Shown one piece after another: positions 40,430 through 48,663 of a stretch of DNA of 64,000 bases. The first letter of the stretch is position 1, and each line of letters opens with the position of its first letter. The stretch comes from Streptomyces omiyaensis (lineage in GTDB: Bacteria > Actinomycetota > Actinomycetes > Streptomycetales > Streptomycetaceae). Made by a program: the position numbers and the translations under genes. The stretch is from assembly GCF_014650895.1 (NCBI RefSeq), contig NZ_BMVV01000001.1:124001-188000 (forward strand), read 5' to 3'. The notes beneath the pieces are model-generated. The model saw nothing but the letters and a program-made list of their open reading frames with translations. It was not told the DNA's origin and did no database searches.

Positions 40430-41731
40430 TCAGCCGCGGTTGGTGACGGTGGGGCCGACGTCGACGAAGCCGGGCTTCTGGGCGACGAGCCGGCCCTTCC
40501 GCACCACCTGGAACGTGACCTCGTGGTTGACGATCCTCGGGAAGTCCGGGGCGCCGAGCAGGTCCTCGTACATCCAGCGCAGCGGCGGGGTGAGGCCGCC
40601 GGTGTCCACGCGGGTGCCCTGGTCGAGGGCCTCGGAGATGCGCGAGGCGGTGATCGTGTCGGTGTCGAGCGACTCGATGACCTCCTTGAGGACGGTGTAG
40701 GCGATCCAGGTGGTCTGCACGCCGGTGTCGGTCGGGTCGACCCGGTTGTCGGCGAAGGCGTGCTCCCTGATGACCTTCCGCATCGGCTCCCAGCTCTTGT
40801 CGTCCGCCTCCGGGTACCAGCCGGTGACGTAGGCGCCCTCGAAGGGGCTGCGGGCGCCGCCGGTGCGGTCGATGACGGGCTGGCCGACGCTGCCGAGGAC
40901 CGACGAGATCCGGACGTTTCCGCTCTCGTCGCCGTCGCCCCCGCTTCCGCCGTCGTCCGCGCGGCCGCCGGACCCGGTCTCCGGGAGCCGGCGGAAGGAG
41001 TCGAAGAAGGTCTGGGTCCGCTCGCCGAGCACGGCGGCGACGCAGCCGTCGTCGCCGCCCGCCTTCTCCCGGGCGCGGGTGGCCTGCGCGGTGTACTCGG
41101 TGGCGTCCTCGACGGCCGGGATGTCGACGGCGCCGCGCTTGCTGGCCTTCTTCAGCCCGGCGTCGAGGAGCTTGGGCAGCCGGTCGCCGGCGAGGGTGTC
41201 GGGGCGGACCAGGGAGACCCGCCGGCAGTCCTCGGCGAGCTGCATGCCGTGTCCGGCGACGAGCGAGGCGAGGCCGCCGTTGACGGGGTACGAGAGGGGG
41301 CTGGTGAACTCGTCCTCGGTGACGCCGTAGCCACCGATGTAGGGGATGCCGGCCGCTTCGAGGGGGGCCATGAAGGCGCGGCCGTTCTGGCTGTACGAGC
41401 CCACGACGGCGACCGCGTTCTCGCGGTCCGCGCGGCGGGCGCACGCGGCGGCGCCGGCGGGGGTGTTCTGTTCGTTGCAGGTGAGGACGCGCAGTTCGTG
41501 CCCGTCGATGCCGCCCTCGGCGTTCACCCAGCGGGCGAAGGCCTGGGCCATGGCGGGCATGCCGGGCATGTTGGTCGCGCGCGTCTGGTCGGGTGCCCAG
41601 GTCATCACCGTGACGGGCTCCCTGGAGCCCCCCGTGGCACCAGGGAGCACGCCACACCCGGTGAGGAGCGACGCGCCGGCCGCCGCGGCGGTGACGGACG
41701 CGAGGAGAGAGGACAGTCGCCTACCGGTCAT
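40430..41731 (-). CDS. ABC substrate-binding lipoprotein (branched-chain-amino-acid type)
   Basis: Type-I periplasmic-binding-fold protein of 433 residues with a lipoprotein signal: SLLASVTAAAAGASLLTGCG, lipobox LTGC. Family features include FARWVNAEGGIDGHELRVL, VAVVGSYSQNGRAFMAPLEA and IPYIGGYG. A Gly/Asp-rich insertion (TGSGGRADDGGSGGDGDESG) interrupts the second lobe. No permease or ATPase genes are adjacent, so it may be a sensor rather than a transporter part. Start: ATG 41731 has GGAAGGG with 9-nt spacing; ATG 41737 is closer than ideal. Ligand unknown. Confidence 0.85.
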   Translation of the reverse strand: MTGRRLSSLLASVTAAAAGASLLTGCGVLPGATGGSREPVTVMTWAPDQTRATNMPGMPAMAQAFARWVNAEGGIDGHELRVLTCNEQNTPAGAAACARRADRENAVAVVGSYSQNGRAFMAPLEAAGIPYIGGYGVTEDEFTSPLSYPVNGGLASLVAGHGMQLAEDCRRVSLVRPDTLAGDRLPKLLDAGLKKASKRGAVDIPAVEDATEYTAQATRAREKAGGDDGCVAAVLGERTQTFFDSFRRLPETGSGGRADDGGSGGDGDESGNVRISSVLGSVGQPVIDRTGGARSPFEGAYVTGWYPEADDKSWEPMRKVIREHAFADNRVDPTDTGVQTTWIAYTVLKEVIESLDTDTITASRISEALDQGTRVDTGGLTPPLRWMYEDLLGAPDFPRIVNHEVTFQVVRKGRLVAQKPGFVDVGPTVTNRG

Positions 41732-41874
41732 GGGCATGCACCCTTCCGGCTCACGGGTAACGCGGGAGTGTGCGGCGTTCAACGGAGGGTGACACGGAGG
41801 TGAATTACGGGGGTCGGGGCGCCTAAGAGGAGGGTGTGAGTCCGGTTGCCGGAGGGGGACCGTACGATCGAACG

Positions 41875-42378
41875 ATGTCCAGTTCCGTCCCCGGTCCGGT
41901 TAACTCTTCCCGTCGCGGCCGTCGCTCCTCCACCATGGGCGGCATGCCGCTCAACGACATGCCGTGGTGGCGCTGGCGCACCAATGTGCGCTCGGCGCTG
42001 CACATGCTCTCCGACCCCGGGTTCCACCGGTCCGTCTGGCTCGCCGGCCAGGAGGGGTACGGGGACGTCACCGACGCCGTCTACCGGCTCGTCGAGGACA
42101 CCTGGCTCGACAGCTGGTCCGCCGAGAAGTACGTCGGCGCGATCTTCCGGGACTCCGGCGAGGCCCAGCTCGTCGACGTCGCCGTCCTGCGGGTGCTGCG
42201 GATCCTGCACCAGGTGGGTCCCGACGCGCCCGTCTCCGCCTACCTGGAGCACCCCGGCTGGCCCGAGGCCGTCCGCGCGGCCCGCGAGGCGCACGTGCGC
42301 CTCGCGACCGCCGACGGGGACGACCCGGACGTGCCGCCGCGCTCCCTCGACGTCCTGAGGATCCTCACGCGCGCCTGA
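41875..42378 (+). CDS. Conserved hypothetical protein upstream of purU
   Basis: Protein of 167 residues with a conserved core WWRWRTNVRSALHMLSDP, VWLAGQEGYGDVTDAVYRLV and YLEHPGWPEAVRAAREAH. Streptomyces genomes carry this family next to purU; role unknown. The listed start ATG 41875 is preceded by GGAGGGGG at 16-nt spacing and could be leaderless; ATG 41935 (MGGMPLNDMP) begins the conserved part and is a fair alternative. Confidence 0.72.
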   Translation: MSSSVPGPVNSSRRGRRSSTMGGMPLNDMPWWRWRTNVRSALHMLSDPGFHRSVWLAGQEGYGDVTDAVYRLVEDTWLDSWSAEKYVGAIFRDSGEAQLVDVAVLRVLRILHQVGPDAPVSAYLEHPGWPEAVRAAREAHVRLATADGDDPDVPPRSLDVLRILTRA

Positions 42379-42436
42379 CGTCCCGGTGGACGGACGGCGG
42401 TAGGGACCGGGCGGCGGGGTGTGGCACGCTGTCCGG

Positions 42437-43288
42437 ATGACCGACCAGTACGTCCTCACCATCTCGTGCCCGGACAAGCAGGGCATCGTGCACGCCGTGT
42501 CGAGCTACCTCTTCATCACGGGATGCAACATCGAGGACAGTCAGCAGTTCGGAGACCGCGACTCCGGTCTCTTCTTCATGCGGGTCCACTTCTCGGCCGA
42601 GCCGCCGGTGACCGTGGAGAAGCTGCGGGCGAGCTTCGCGGCGGTGGGCGACTCCTTCCAGATGGACTGGCAGATCCACCGCGCGGACGAGCGCATGCGG
42701 GTCGTGCTCATGGTCTCCAAGTTCGGCCACTGCCTGAACGACCTGCTCTTCCGGTCCTCCATCGGGGCCCTGCCGATCGAGATCGTCGCGGTCGTCTCCA
42801 ACCACACCGACTTCGCCGAGCTCGTCGCCTCGTACGACCTGCCCTTCCGGCACATCCCCGTCACGAAGGACACCAAGGCGGCCGCCGAGGCCGAGCTGCT
42901 GGCCCTCGTCGAGGAGGAGAACGTCGAACTGGTCGTCCTCGCCCGCTACATGCAGGTCCTCTCCGACGACCTCTGCAAGCGGCTCTCCGGGCGGATCATC
43001 AACATCCACCACTCCTTCCTGCCGAGCTTCAAGGGTGCCAAGCCCTACCACCAGGCGCACGCGCGCGGCGTGAAGCTCATCGGGGCGACGGCGCACTACG
43101 TGACGGCGGACCTCGACGAGGGGCCGATCATCGAGCAGGAGGTCGAGCGGGTCGGGCACGAGGTCACGCCGGACCAGCTCGTCGCGGTCGGGCGGGACGT
43201 GGAGTGCCAGGCGCTCGCGCGTGCGGTCAAGTGGCATGCCGAGCGGCGCATCCTCCCCAACGGCCGCCGCACCGTCATCTTCGCCTGA
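42437..43288 (+). CDS. purU: Formyltetrahydrofolate deformylase
   Basis: Enzyme of 283 residues hydrolysing 10-formyl-THF to formate and THF, balancing one-carbon pools. N-terminal ACT domain at about 5-85 (YVLTISCPDKQGIVHAVSSY), C-terminal formyltransferase-fold domain with the catalytic set: Asn/His in IINIHHSFLPSFKGAKPYHQ and Asp in VTADLDEGPIIEQ. ATG 42437. Alone in its transcription unit except possibly with the upstream small gene (58-bp gap). Confidence 0.95.
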   Translation: MTDQYVLTISCPDKQGIVHAVSSYLFITGCNIEDSQQFGDRDSGLFFMRVHFSAEPPVTVEKLRASFAAVGDSFQMDWQIHRADERMRVVLMVSKFGHCLNDLLFRSSIGALPIEIVAVVSNHTDFAELVASYDLPFRHIPVTKDTKAAAEAELLALVEEENVELVVLARYMQVLSDDLCKRLSGRIINIHHSFLPSFKGAKPYHQAHARGVKLIGATAHYVTADLDEGPIIEQEVERVGHEVTPDQLVAVGRDVECQALARAVKWHAERRILPNGRRTVIFA

Positions 43289-43374
43289 CCCCCCTCGCCC
43301 TGCGGGACGCCTGCCCGCACGGGGGCGCGGTGGGGGTGCCGTTCCCGCGGTGCGGGGTGCCGTTCCCGCGGGGG

Positions 43375-44599
43375 TCAGAGGCGGCTGAGGGAGGCCGCGG
43401 CGGAGAGGACGTCGCGGATGGCCTCGCGGTCGCCGTCCTGCCCCGCCGCCGCCTCCTGCGGCGAGATGTGCCCCGCGATCAGCTGGCAGAACTCGACGCC
43501 GTCCATCGCGACCTGCGCGACCGCGTGGTCCGGCGAGCCGAGCGCGGCGGGCGAGTCCAGCGGGACGTACCAGTGGCCGCCGCCCGCCCCCTCGACCTCC
43601 AGGTGGAGCGAGCGCCCCGGCGCGCCCGCCGCGACGAGGTGGCGGGGCGGCGCCGCGAGGCCGGCGCGACGGCGGTGGGCCACCGCCGCCGGCAGGAGCC
43701 GGGCCGCCAGGTCGATCATGCCGTGCAGGTGCGGTCCGCTCGGCGGGTCGTAGGGGTAGGCGACGGCGTTCGCGATGTCGTCGGCGTGCAACCAGCACTC
43801 GAAGGCCCGCTCCAGGAGCGCGTCCTTCAGGGGCAGGGCGAAGTCGCCGTAGGTGACGGTCAGGTCGGAGACGCCGCGCCCCGCGAAGGAGACCGTGCGG
43901 ACGAGCGCGTGGCTCTGGTCCCGCCACGGGGCCCGAAGGGAGCGGTTCGCGGGCCGGTCCAGCGCCTCCCAGAGGGCTTCGGTCCGCTCCGTCGGCGTCA
44001 GTTCCGGCACGTCGGGACCGAGCGGGTCGGCGAGTCCGAGCGCGCCCGACACCAGGCCGTCGACCGCGAGGAGGTGCCCGATGACCCCGGCGACGGTCGA
44101 CTTCCGCCGCACCGGCCGGTCGTCCTCGTACCACTTGAGCCGGACCGGCGCGTGCCACTCCGACTCGCCGATGTCCCGCAGCAGGGCGTCGAGCCGGGCG
44201 GTCTCCGCGTCGTACGGCGTCGCCCACGCGGGCACCGGGATGCGGGCCGGGCGGCGGCCCAGGCAGTTCTCCAGGACCCGCGACCGCAGCAGCGGGTCGA
44301 GGTCCAGGTCCCGGTCCTCGTGCAGCAGGGTCACCGCGTCCCGCAGCCGCAGCGCCTCCTCCGCGCACGGCGCGCACGCGGTGAGGTGGTCCTCGACCGC
44401 CCGGGTCTCCGCCGCCGAGCACGCCGAAAAGTGCCCAGGCCCCGAGCAGGGACTTGAGCACCGTGTGGGAGAGCACCGGGGGCGGGTCCGCCGGGCCCGT
44501 CGCCCCCGTCAGGTCCGCGTGGTCGTCGGCGGCCTCCCGGGGGCCCGGTATCCAGGGGGCGCGTGCGAGGGCGTCGTCCTCGCCGTTCGCCCCCGTCAC
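43375..44599 (-). pseudogene. Zinc-type anti-sigma factor/MDMPI-domain protein, frameshifted in this sequence
   Basis: GTG at 44599 overlaps the sigma-factor stop (GTGA) and opens the anti-sigma N-terminus (...LSHTVLKSLLGAWAL). At an A4 run on the + strand (44427-44430; TTTT in the gene) the frame is lost: removing one T restores AWALSACSAAETRAVEDHLTACAPCAEEA, which contains the zinc anti-sigma motif H-x3-C-x2-C, and continues without further breaks to the stop at 43375. The remaining ~320 residues match the maleylpyruvate-isomerase/DinB-like N-terminal (MDMPI) class (ESEWHAPVRLKWYEDDRP, ECWLHADDIANAVAYP). Without frameshift it would be about 407 residues. Either a real mutation, a sequencing error, or a slippery site. 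Confidence 0.75.
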
Positions 44600-45174
44600 A
44601 GCGCCCGCCCGTAGCCGCCCGGCGGTCCGTCGAGGGGGCGGGCGTGGGCGGTGGAGAGGAGCTGGAGGCCGAGCCGGAGCCGGCGCCGGGCCTCCTCGTG
44701 GCTGATGGACAGGTCGGCGGCGGTCTGGCGGTAGTCCCGCCGCTGGAAGTACGCCAGTTCGAGCGCCTTGCGGAGCGGGGCCGGCATGGAGGTGACGATG
44801 TAGTCGGCGCGGGCCGCGACGGAGGCCCGGCGCACCTTGGCCTCCAGCTCCTCGGCCGAGCCGACGCCCGTCTCCGCGTAGGCCGTGGCCTCGGTCTGCC
44901 GCAGGCGGTGGACGGCCTGGCGCTGGGTCAGCCGGGCGACCCAGGAGCGCAGGTTGCCCTGCCGGGGGTCGTACGCGTCGGGGTTCTCCCAGATGTAGCC
45001 GAAGACCTCCCGGGTGACCTGGTCGGCCGCCTGGTCGTCGTCGAGGACGCGGTGGGCGAGGCTGTGCACGAGGGAGGCGAAGCGGTCGTACAGCTCGCCG
45101 AGGGCGGCGGCCTCGCCGCGGGCGAGGCGCTGCTGCATCCTGCGGTCCCAGCGCGGTGGTGTGTCGTTCGCCAT
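44596..45174 (-). CDS. ECF-type RNA polymerase sigma factor
   Basis: Sigma factor of 192 residues with region 2 (ALGELYDRFASLVHSLAHRV, VTREVFGYIWENPDAYDPRQ, GNLRSWVARLTQRQAVHRLR) and region 4 (MPAPLRKALELAYFQRRDYR, QTAADLSISHEEARRRLRLG). ATG at 45174 after GAGGGG; the ORF extension to 45288 is promoter DNA. The adjacent overlapping gene encodes its presumed zinc anti-sigma factor, and the divergent gene 45379 encodes a STAS antagonist, forming a sigma-control cluster. Stimulus unknown. Confidence 0.92.
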   Translation of the reverse strand: MANDTPPRWDRRMQQRLARGEAAALGELYDRFASLVHSLAHRVLDDDQAADQVTREVFGYIWENPDAYDPRQGNLRSWVARLTQRQAVHRLRQTEATAYAETGVGSAEELEAKVRRASVAARADYIVTSMPAPLRKALELAYFQRRDYRQTAADLSISHEEARRRLRLGLQLLSTAHARPLDGPPGGYGRAL

Positions 45175-45378
45175 CGAGCCCCTCCACCTTCCGCTTCCGC
45201 TGTCGTGCCTCGCCCGTCGTCGGTCCCCGTCCGGTCCTGCACCCCAAACTAGTCCGACCGGCCGACAACGCACGCCTGTTTGCCGCAAGTGCGGCCTTCA
45301 CGCAGGAGCGGATGGTAAGGAAAGCGTCATAACCGGCTCGGGGGGTTTCGGCCAGGCCGACGGGGGCAGGCGGCGACC

Positions 45379-45843
45379 GTGACGACGATCGAGGCCGACG
45401 AGGACGACCGCGACGGATGGACCGTGCTGTGCCTGCGCGGTGAGCTGGACCTGATGACCTCGCCCGAGATACGGCGGCGGGTGCACGACGCCGTCGCCGC
45501 CGGGCGGCACGATCTCCTCGTCGACCTGTCCGGGGTGCGGTTCTGCGACTCCAGCGGCATAGGCGTGCTGGTCGCCACCCGCCGGCTGCTGCGTTCCTGC
45601 GGCGGGCGGCTGCGGCTGGTCCTCCCGGAGGCGGAGGAGGGGCAGAGCCACGTGAACCGGGTCTTCGCCGCCCTGGGCGTCACCCGCCTCTTCGAGGTGT
45701 ACGGGGACGTGCCGGCGGCCCTGGCGGGCGGGCCGCCCGTCCTGCCGCCGGAGCCGGCGCCCGGCCCGGGGCCCGTCCCCGGTCCCGAGCCGGGGTCCGT
45801 CTCCGCGGCGGTGCCTACCCCGCTGCCCCGAACCGTTCCCTGA
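45379..45843 (+). CDS. STAS-domain anti-sigma factor antagonist
   Basis: Protein of 154 residues. STAS domain at about 12-112 with the phosphorylatable serine in VRFCDSSGIGVLVATRRLL (near residue 57), as in SpoIIAA/RsbV/BldG; the C-terminal ~40 residues are Pro/Gly-rich. Dephosphorylated forms bind an anti-sigma kinase to free its sigma factor; the likely kinase partner in this window is the HATPase protein at 50995-51453 or another unlinked one. GTG 45379; weak ribosome site. Its 3' end overlaps the convergent ligase gene by 29 nt. Confidence 0.9.
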   Translation: MTTIEADEDDRDGWTVLCLRGELDLMTSPEIRRRVHDAVAAGRHDLLVDLSGVRFCDSSGIGVLVATRRLLRSCGGRLRLVLPEAEEGQSHVNRVFAALGVTRLFEVYGDVPAALAGGPPVLPPEPAPGPGPVPGPEPGSVSAAVPTPLPRTVP

Positions 45844-47353
45844 GCTTGTACTTGAGGACCTTCCGCAGCGTCTCGTTGCGCGGCAGGGCGTCCACCACCT
45901 CCAGCTGTTCCGGCAGCTTGTGGACGGAGAGCCCGGCCGCGCGCAGGAAGGCGGTGAGCTCCGGGAGGGTCAGCGGCGGGGCGCCCCCGGGCTGTTCGAC
46001 GACCGCGCAGACCCGCTCGCCGCGCTCGGCGTCGGGGAGGCCGACGACGGCGGCGTCGCCGACGGCCGGGTGGGCGTGGAGCAGGTCCTCGATCTCCTTG
46101 GCCGAGATGTTCTCGCCCTTGCGGATGATGATGTCCTTGAGCCGTCCGGTGAGGACCAGGTGGCCGCTGGGCGTGAGGTGTCCGACGTCGCCGGTGACGA
46201 GGAAGCCGTCCTCGTCGAAGGCGGCGGCGGTCTGCGCCGGGTCGAGGTAGCCCCGGCAGACGGCCTCGCCCCGGAGCCGTATCTCGCCGCCGGCGGTGAT
46301 GCGGACCTCCATGGCGGCGGGCGGCCGGCCCTCGGTGGTGGCGAGGTTCTCGGCGGTGTCCTCCGGGTCGCCCATGGTGATCATGGGGACCTCGGTCATG
46401 CCGTACCCGTGGGTGAGCTGGCAGCCGAGCTCCCTGCGGACGGCGTGGTAGACCTCGGGCGGCTTGGGGGCGCCGCCGCCGGCGAGCAGCCGCAGGGTGG
46501 GGATGACGGGTTCGCCGGGGTTCTTGCGCTGCTCGGCGAGGAACATCGAGTAGAAGGCGGTGGAGCCGCCGGCGACGGTGACGCCGTGGCGGCGGTACTC
46601 GGCGAGCGAGTCGGGCAGCGCGAACTGTTCGAGCATCACGGCGGGGAAGCCGTACAGCAGGAGCATCACCGTGTAGTCGGGCCCGGCGATGTGGGCGTAG
46701 GGGAAGGCCATCGAGCCGACGTCCTCGCCGGTGAGGCGGAGCGCGTGGGCGAGGCAGGCGCCGCCGGCGAGGAGCGAGCGGTCGGTGTGCAGGACGCCCT
46801 TGGGGTCGGAGGTGGTGCCGGAGGTCCAGTAGATCCAGCGGACGTCGGTGCCGGAGGCGGGCGGCGGGGGGAGCGTCGCCGGGTCGCCGTCGGGCAGGTC
46901 CTCGGGGGCGTACGCCTCGAAGATCCCGCGCGCGCCGAGCCGCCGGGCCATCGCGGTGTGGTCGAAGCCGCGCCAGACGCCGGGCACGGCGAAGTACTCG
47001 GCCTTCGACTCGCGCAGCGCGAAGCCGACCTCCTTGTCCCGGTAGAAGGGGATGACGGGGGTCTGGACGGCGCCGAGGCGGGCCAGGGCGAAGGAGAGCA
47101 CGGCGGTCTCGACGCGGGTGGGCAGCTGCCAGGCGACGACGGTGCCGGGCCGGACGCCCAGGGCGTGGAGTCCGGCGGCGCAGCGTTCGGCGCGGTCGCG
47201 CAGGCCGGCGAAGGTGAGGACGCGGTCGCCCTGGAGCAGGACGGGCCGGTCGGGGCTGAGCCCGGCGCGGCGTTCGACGAGCTCCCAGAGGGTGCGGGAC
47301 TCGCCCAGCGCCAGGGCCTGTGCGGTTTCGGTGGCGGTCACCCGGGACTCCAT
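45815..47353 (-). CDS. AMP-dependent acyl-CoA ligase (cyclohexanecarboxylate-CoA-ligase-like)
   Basis: Adenylate-forming ligase of 512 residues. AMP-binding motif IYWTSGTTSDPKGVLHT, HGYGMTEVPMITMGDP, hinge GRLKDIIIRKGENISAKEIE and C-terminal NETLRKVLKYKLRE with the catalytic lysine region. The general form fits medium or cyclic carboxylic acids. ATG at 47353 lies only 2 nt from the CTGACG-N3-CGTCAG operator at 47356-47370, so binding there would block both transcription and the ribosome site. Divergent from an amidohydrolase/acyl-CoA dehydrogenase operon under the same operator set; probably the entry step of that pathway. Confidence 0.9.
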   Translation of the reverse strand: MESRVTATETAQALALGESRTLWELVERRAGLSPDRPVLLQGDRVLTFAGLRDRAERCAAGLHALGVRPGTVVAWQLPTRVETAVLSFALARLGAVQTPVIPFYRDKEVGFALRESKAEYFAVPGVWRGFDHTAMARRLGARGIFEAYAPEDLPDGDPATLPPPPASGTDVRWIYWTSGTTSDPKGVLHTDRSLLAGGACLAHALRLTGEDVGSMAFPYAHIAGPDYTVMLLLYGFPAVMLEQFALPDSLAEYRRHGVTVAGGSTAFYSMFLAEQRKNPGEPVIPTLRLLAGGGAPKPPEVYHAVRRELGCQLTHGYGMTEVPMITMGDPEDTAENLATTEGRPPAAMEVRITAGGEIRLRGEAVCRGYLDPAQTAAAFDEDGFLVTGDVGHLTPSGHLVLTGRLKDIIIRKGENISAKEIEDLLHAHPAVGDAAVVGLPDAERGERVCAVVEQPGGAPPLTLPELTAFLRAAGLSVHKLPEQLEVVDALPRNETLRKVLKYKLRERFGAAG

Positions 47354-47355
47354 TC

Positions 47356-47370
47356 CTGACGAAGCGTCAG
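47356..47370. promoter_or_regulatory. Operator A1: CTGACG-AAG-CGTCAG (perfect palindrome)
   Basis: Fifteen-base perfect inverted repeat with 3-nt centre, ending 3 nt upstream of the ligase start codon (47353, minus strand). Same motif recurs at 47441, 52650, 60251, 63369 and 63393; the pattern fits a TetR-family dimer site. Confidence 0.75.
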
Positions 47371-47399
47371 TTCGTGCGGAGAGCGTAAGGGGCCGGTCC

Positions 47400-47428
47400 T
47401 TGTCGGTCCAGACCCCCGCCGTTAGCCT
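47400..47428 (+). promoter_or_regulatory. Promoter of the amidohydrolase operon
   Basis: TTGTCG (47400-47405) and TAGCCT (47423-47428) are separated by 17 nt, a good sigma-70-type pair. Operator A2 lies about 7 nt past the expected start site, so bound repressor would block clearance. Confidence 0.6.
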
Positions 47429-47440
47429 GGCCTCATCAGG

Positions 47441-47459
47441 ATCTGACGATCCATCAGAT
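47441..47459. promoter_or_regulatory. Operator A2: ATCTGACGATCCATCAGAT
   Basis: Same motif with one asymmetric base (CTGACG-ATC-CATCAG), located between promoter and the amidohydrolase start at 47473; extended symmetric flanks AT...AT. Confidence 0.68.
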
Positions 47460-47472
47460 AAATGGAGGGGTC

Positions 47473-48663
47473 ATGACGGAACTGCCCCGCATCATCAGCG
47501 TCGACGACCACGTGATCGAGCCCGCCCACCTGTTCGACACCTGGCTGCCCGCGAAGTACCGCGAGCGCGGGCCCAGGGCGCTCACCGCCGGGATCGGGGA
47601 GCTGGCCTACGTCGGCGGGAAGTACCAGATCACCATGGACCCGGACGGGCCCCCCGCCGACTGGTGGATCTACGAGGACCTGAGGTTCCCGTACAAGCGG
47701 AACATCGCCGCCGTCGGCTTCGACCGGGACGACATGACCCTGGAGGGCATCACCCGCGAGGAGATGCGGCGCGGGTGCTGGGACCCCAAGGCCCGCCTCG
47801 CCGACATGGACCTCAACCACGTCGAGGCCTCGCTCTGCTTCCCCACCTTCCCGCGCTTCTGCGGGCAGACCTTCGCCGAGGCGCACGACAAGGAGGTCGC
47901 CCTCGCGTGCGTGCGCGCCTACAACGACTGGATGGTCGAGGAGTGGTGCGGCGACAGCGGCGGCCGGCTGATCCCGCTGTGCATCATCCCGCTCTGGGAC
48001 ATCGGCCTCGCCGTCGCCGAGATCCGGCGCAACGCGGCCCGCGGAGTGAAGGCCGTGACCTTCTCCGAGATCCCCACCCACCTCGGCCTGCCCTCGATCC
48101 ACTCCGGCTACTGGGACCCCTTCTTCGCCGTCTGCCAGGGGACCGGGACGGTGGTGAACATGCACATCGGCTCCAGCAGCCAGATGCCGGCCGCCTCCCC
48201 CGACGCCCCGCCCGCCGTCCAGGCCAGCCTCAGCTTCAACAACGCGATGGCCTCGATGATGGACTTCCTCTTCTCCGGGGTCCTCGTGAGGTTCCCCCGG
48301 CTCAAGCTCGCCTACAGCGAGGGCCAGATGGGGTGGATCCCGTACGCCCTGGAGCGCGCCGACGACGTGTGGGAGGAGCACCGGGCGTGGGGCGGGGTCC
48401 GCGACCTGATCCCCGAGCCGCCGTCCACGTACTACTACCGGCAGATCTTCTGCTGCTTCTTCCGCGACAAGCACGGCATCGCCTCGCTCGACGTCGTCGG
48501 CCGGGACAACGCCACCTTCGAGACCGACTACCCGCACGTCGACTCGACCTTCCCGCACACCAAGGAGGTCGCCCTCGACCACGTCCGGGGCCTCGACGAC
48601 GAGACCGTCTACAAGCTCATGCGCGGCAACGCCATCCGCATGCTCGACCTGGGCATCGTCTGA
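47473..48663 (+). CDS. Metal-dependent amidohydrolase-family protein (COG2159 type)
   Basis: TIM-barrel protein of 396 residues of the amidohydrolase_2 group (decarboxylases and hydrolases such as ACMSD relatives). The N-terminal metal motif is SVDDHVIEP (Asp-x-His variant); NMHIGSSSQMP supplies a later His, and ETDYPHVDSTFPHT the terminal Asp/His region. Members near acyl-CoA dehydrogenases are common in actinobacterial catabolic clusters, and the reaction may be a C-C or C-N hydrolysis or decarboxylation; not resolvable here. GGAGGGG precedes the ATG. First gene of an operon overlapping (TGATG) with the acyl-CoA dehydrogenase pair. Confidence 0.88.
   Translation: MTELPRIISVDDHVIEPAHLFDTWLPAKYRERGPRALTAGIGELAYVGGKYQITMDPDGPPADWWIYEDLRFPYKRNIAAVGFDRDDMTLEGITREEMRRGCWDPKARLADMDLNHVEASLCFPTFPRFCGQTFAEAHDKEVALACVRAYNDWMVEEWCGDSGGRLIPLCIIPLWDIGLAVAEIRRNAARGVKAVTFSEIPTHLGLPSIHSGYWDPFFAVCQGTGTVVNMHIGSSSQMPAASPDAPPAVQASLSFNNAMASMMDFLFSGVLVRFPRLKLAYSEGQMGWIPYALERADDVWEEHRAWGGVRDLIPEPPSTYYYRQIFCCFFRDKHGIASLDVVGRDNATFETDYPHVDSTFPHTKEVALDHVRGLDDETVYKLMRGNAIRMLDLGIV

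Noticed and set aside
42365..45301. Minus-strand 978-aa ORF across purU and sigma region
   Set aside because: Chimera of shadow frames; only its short GTG 44599 segment is the real anti-sigma N-terminus.
47405..47414. GGTCCAGACC as a further DasR site upstream of the amidohydrolase
   Set aside because: Flanks do not match dre, and the core is short enough to occur by chance; it lies in the promoter spacer of the regulon promoter.
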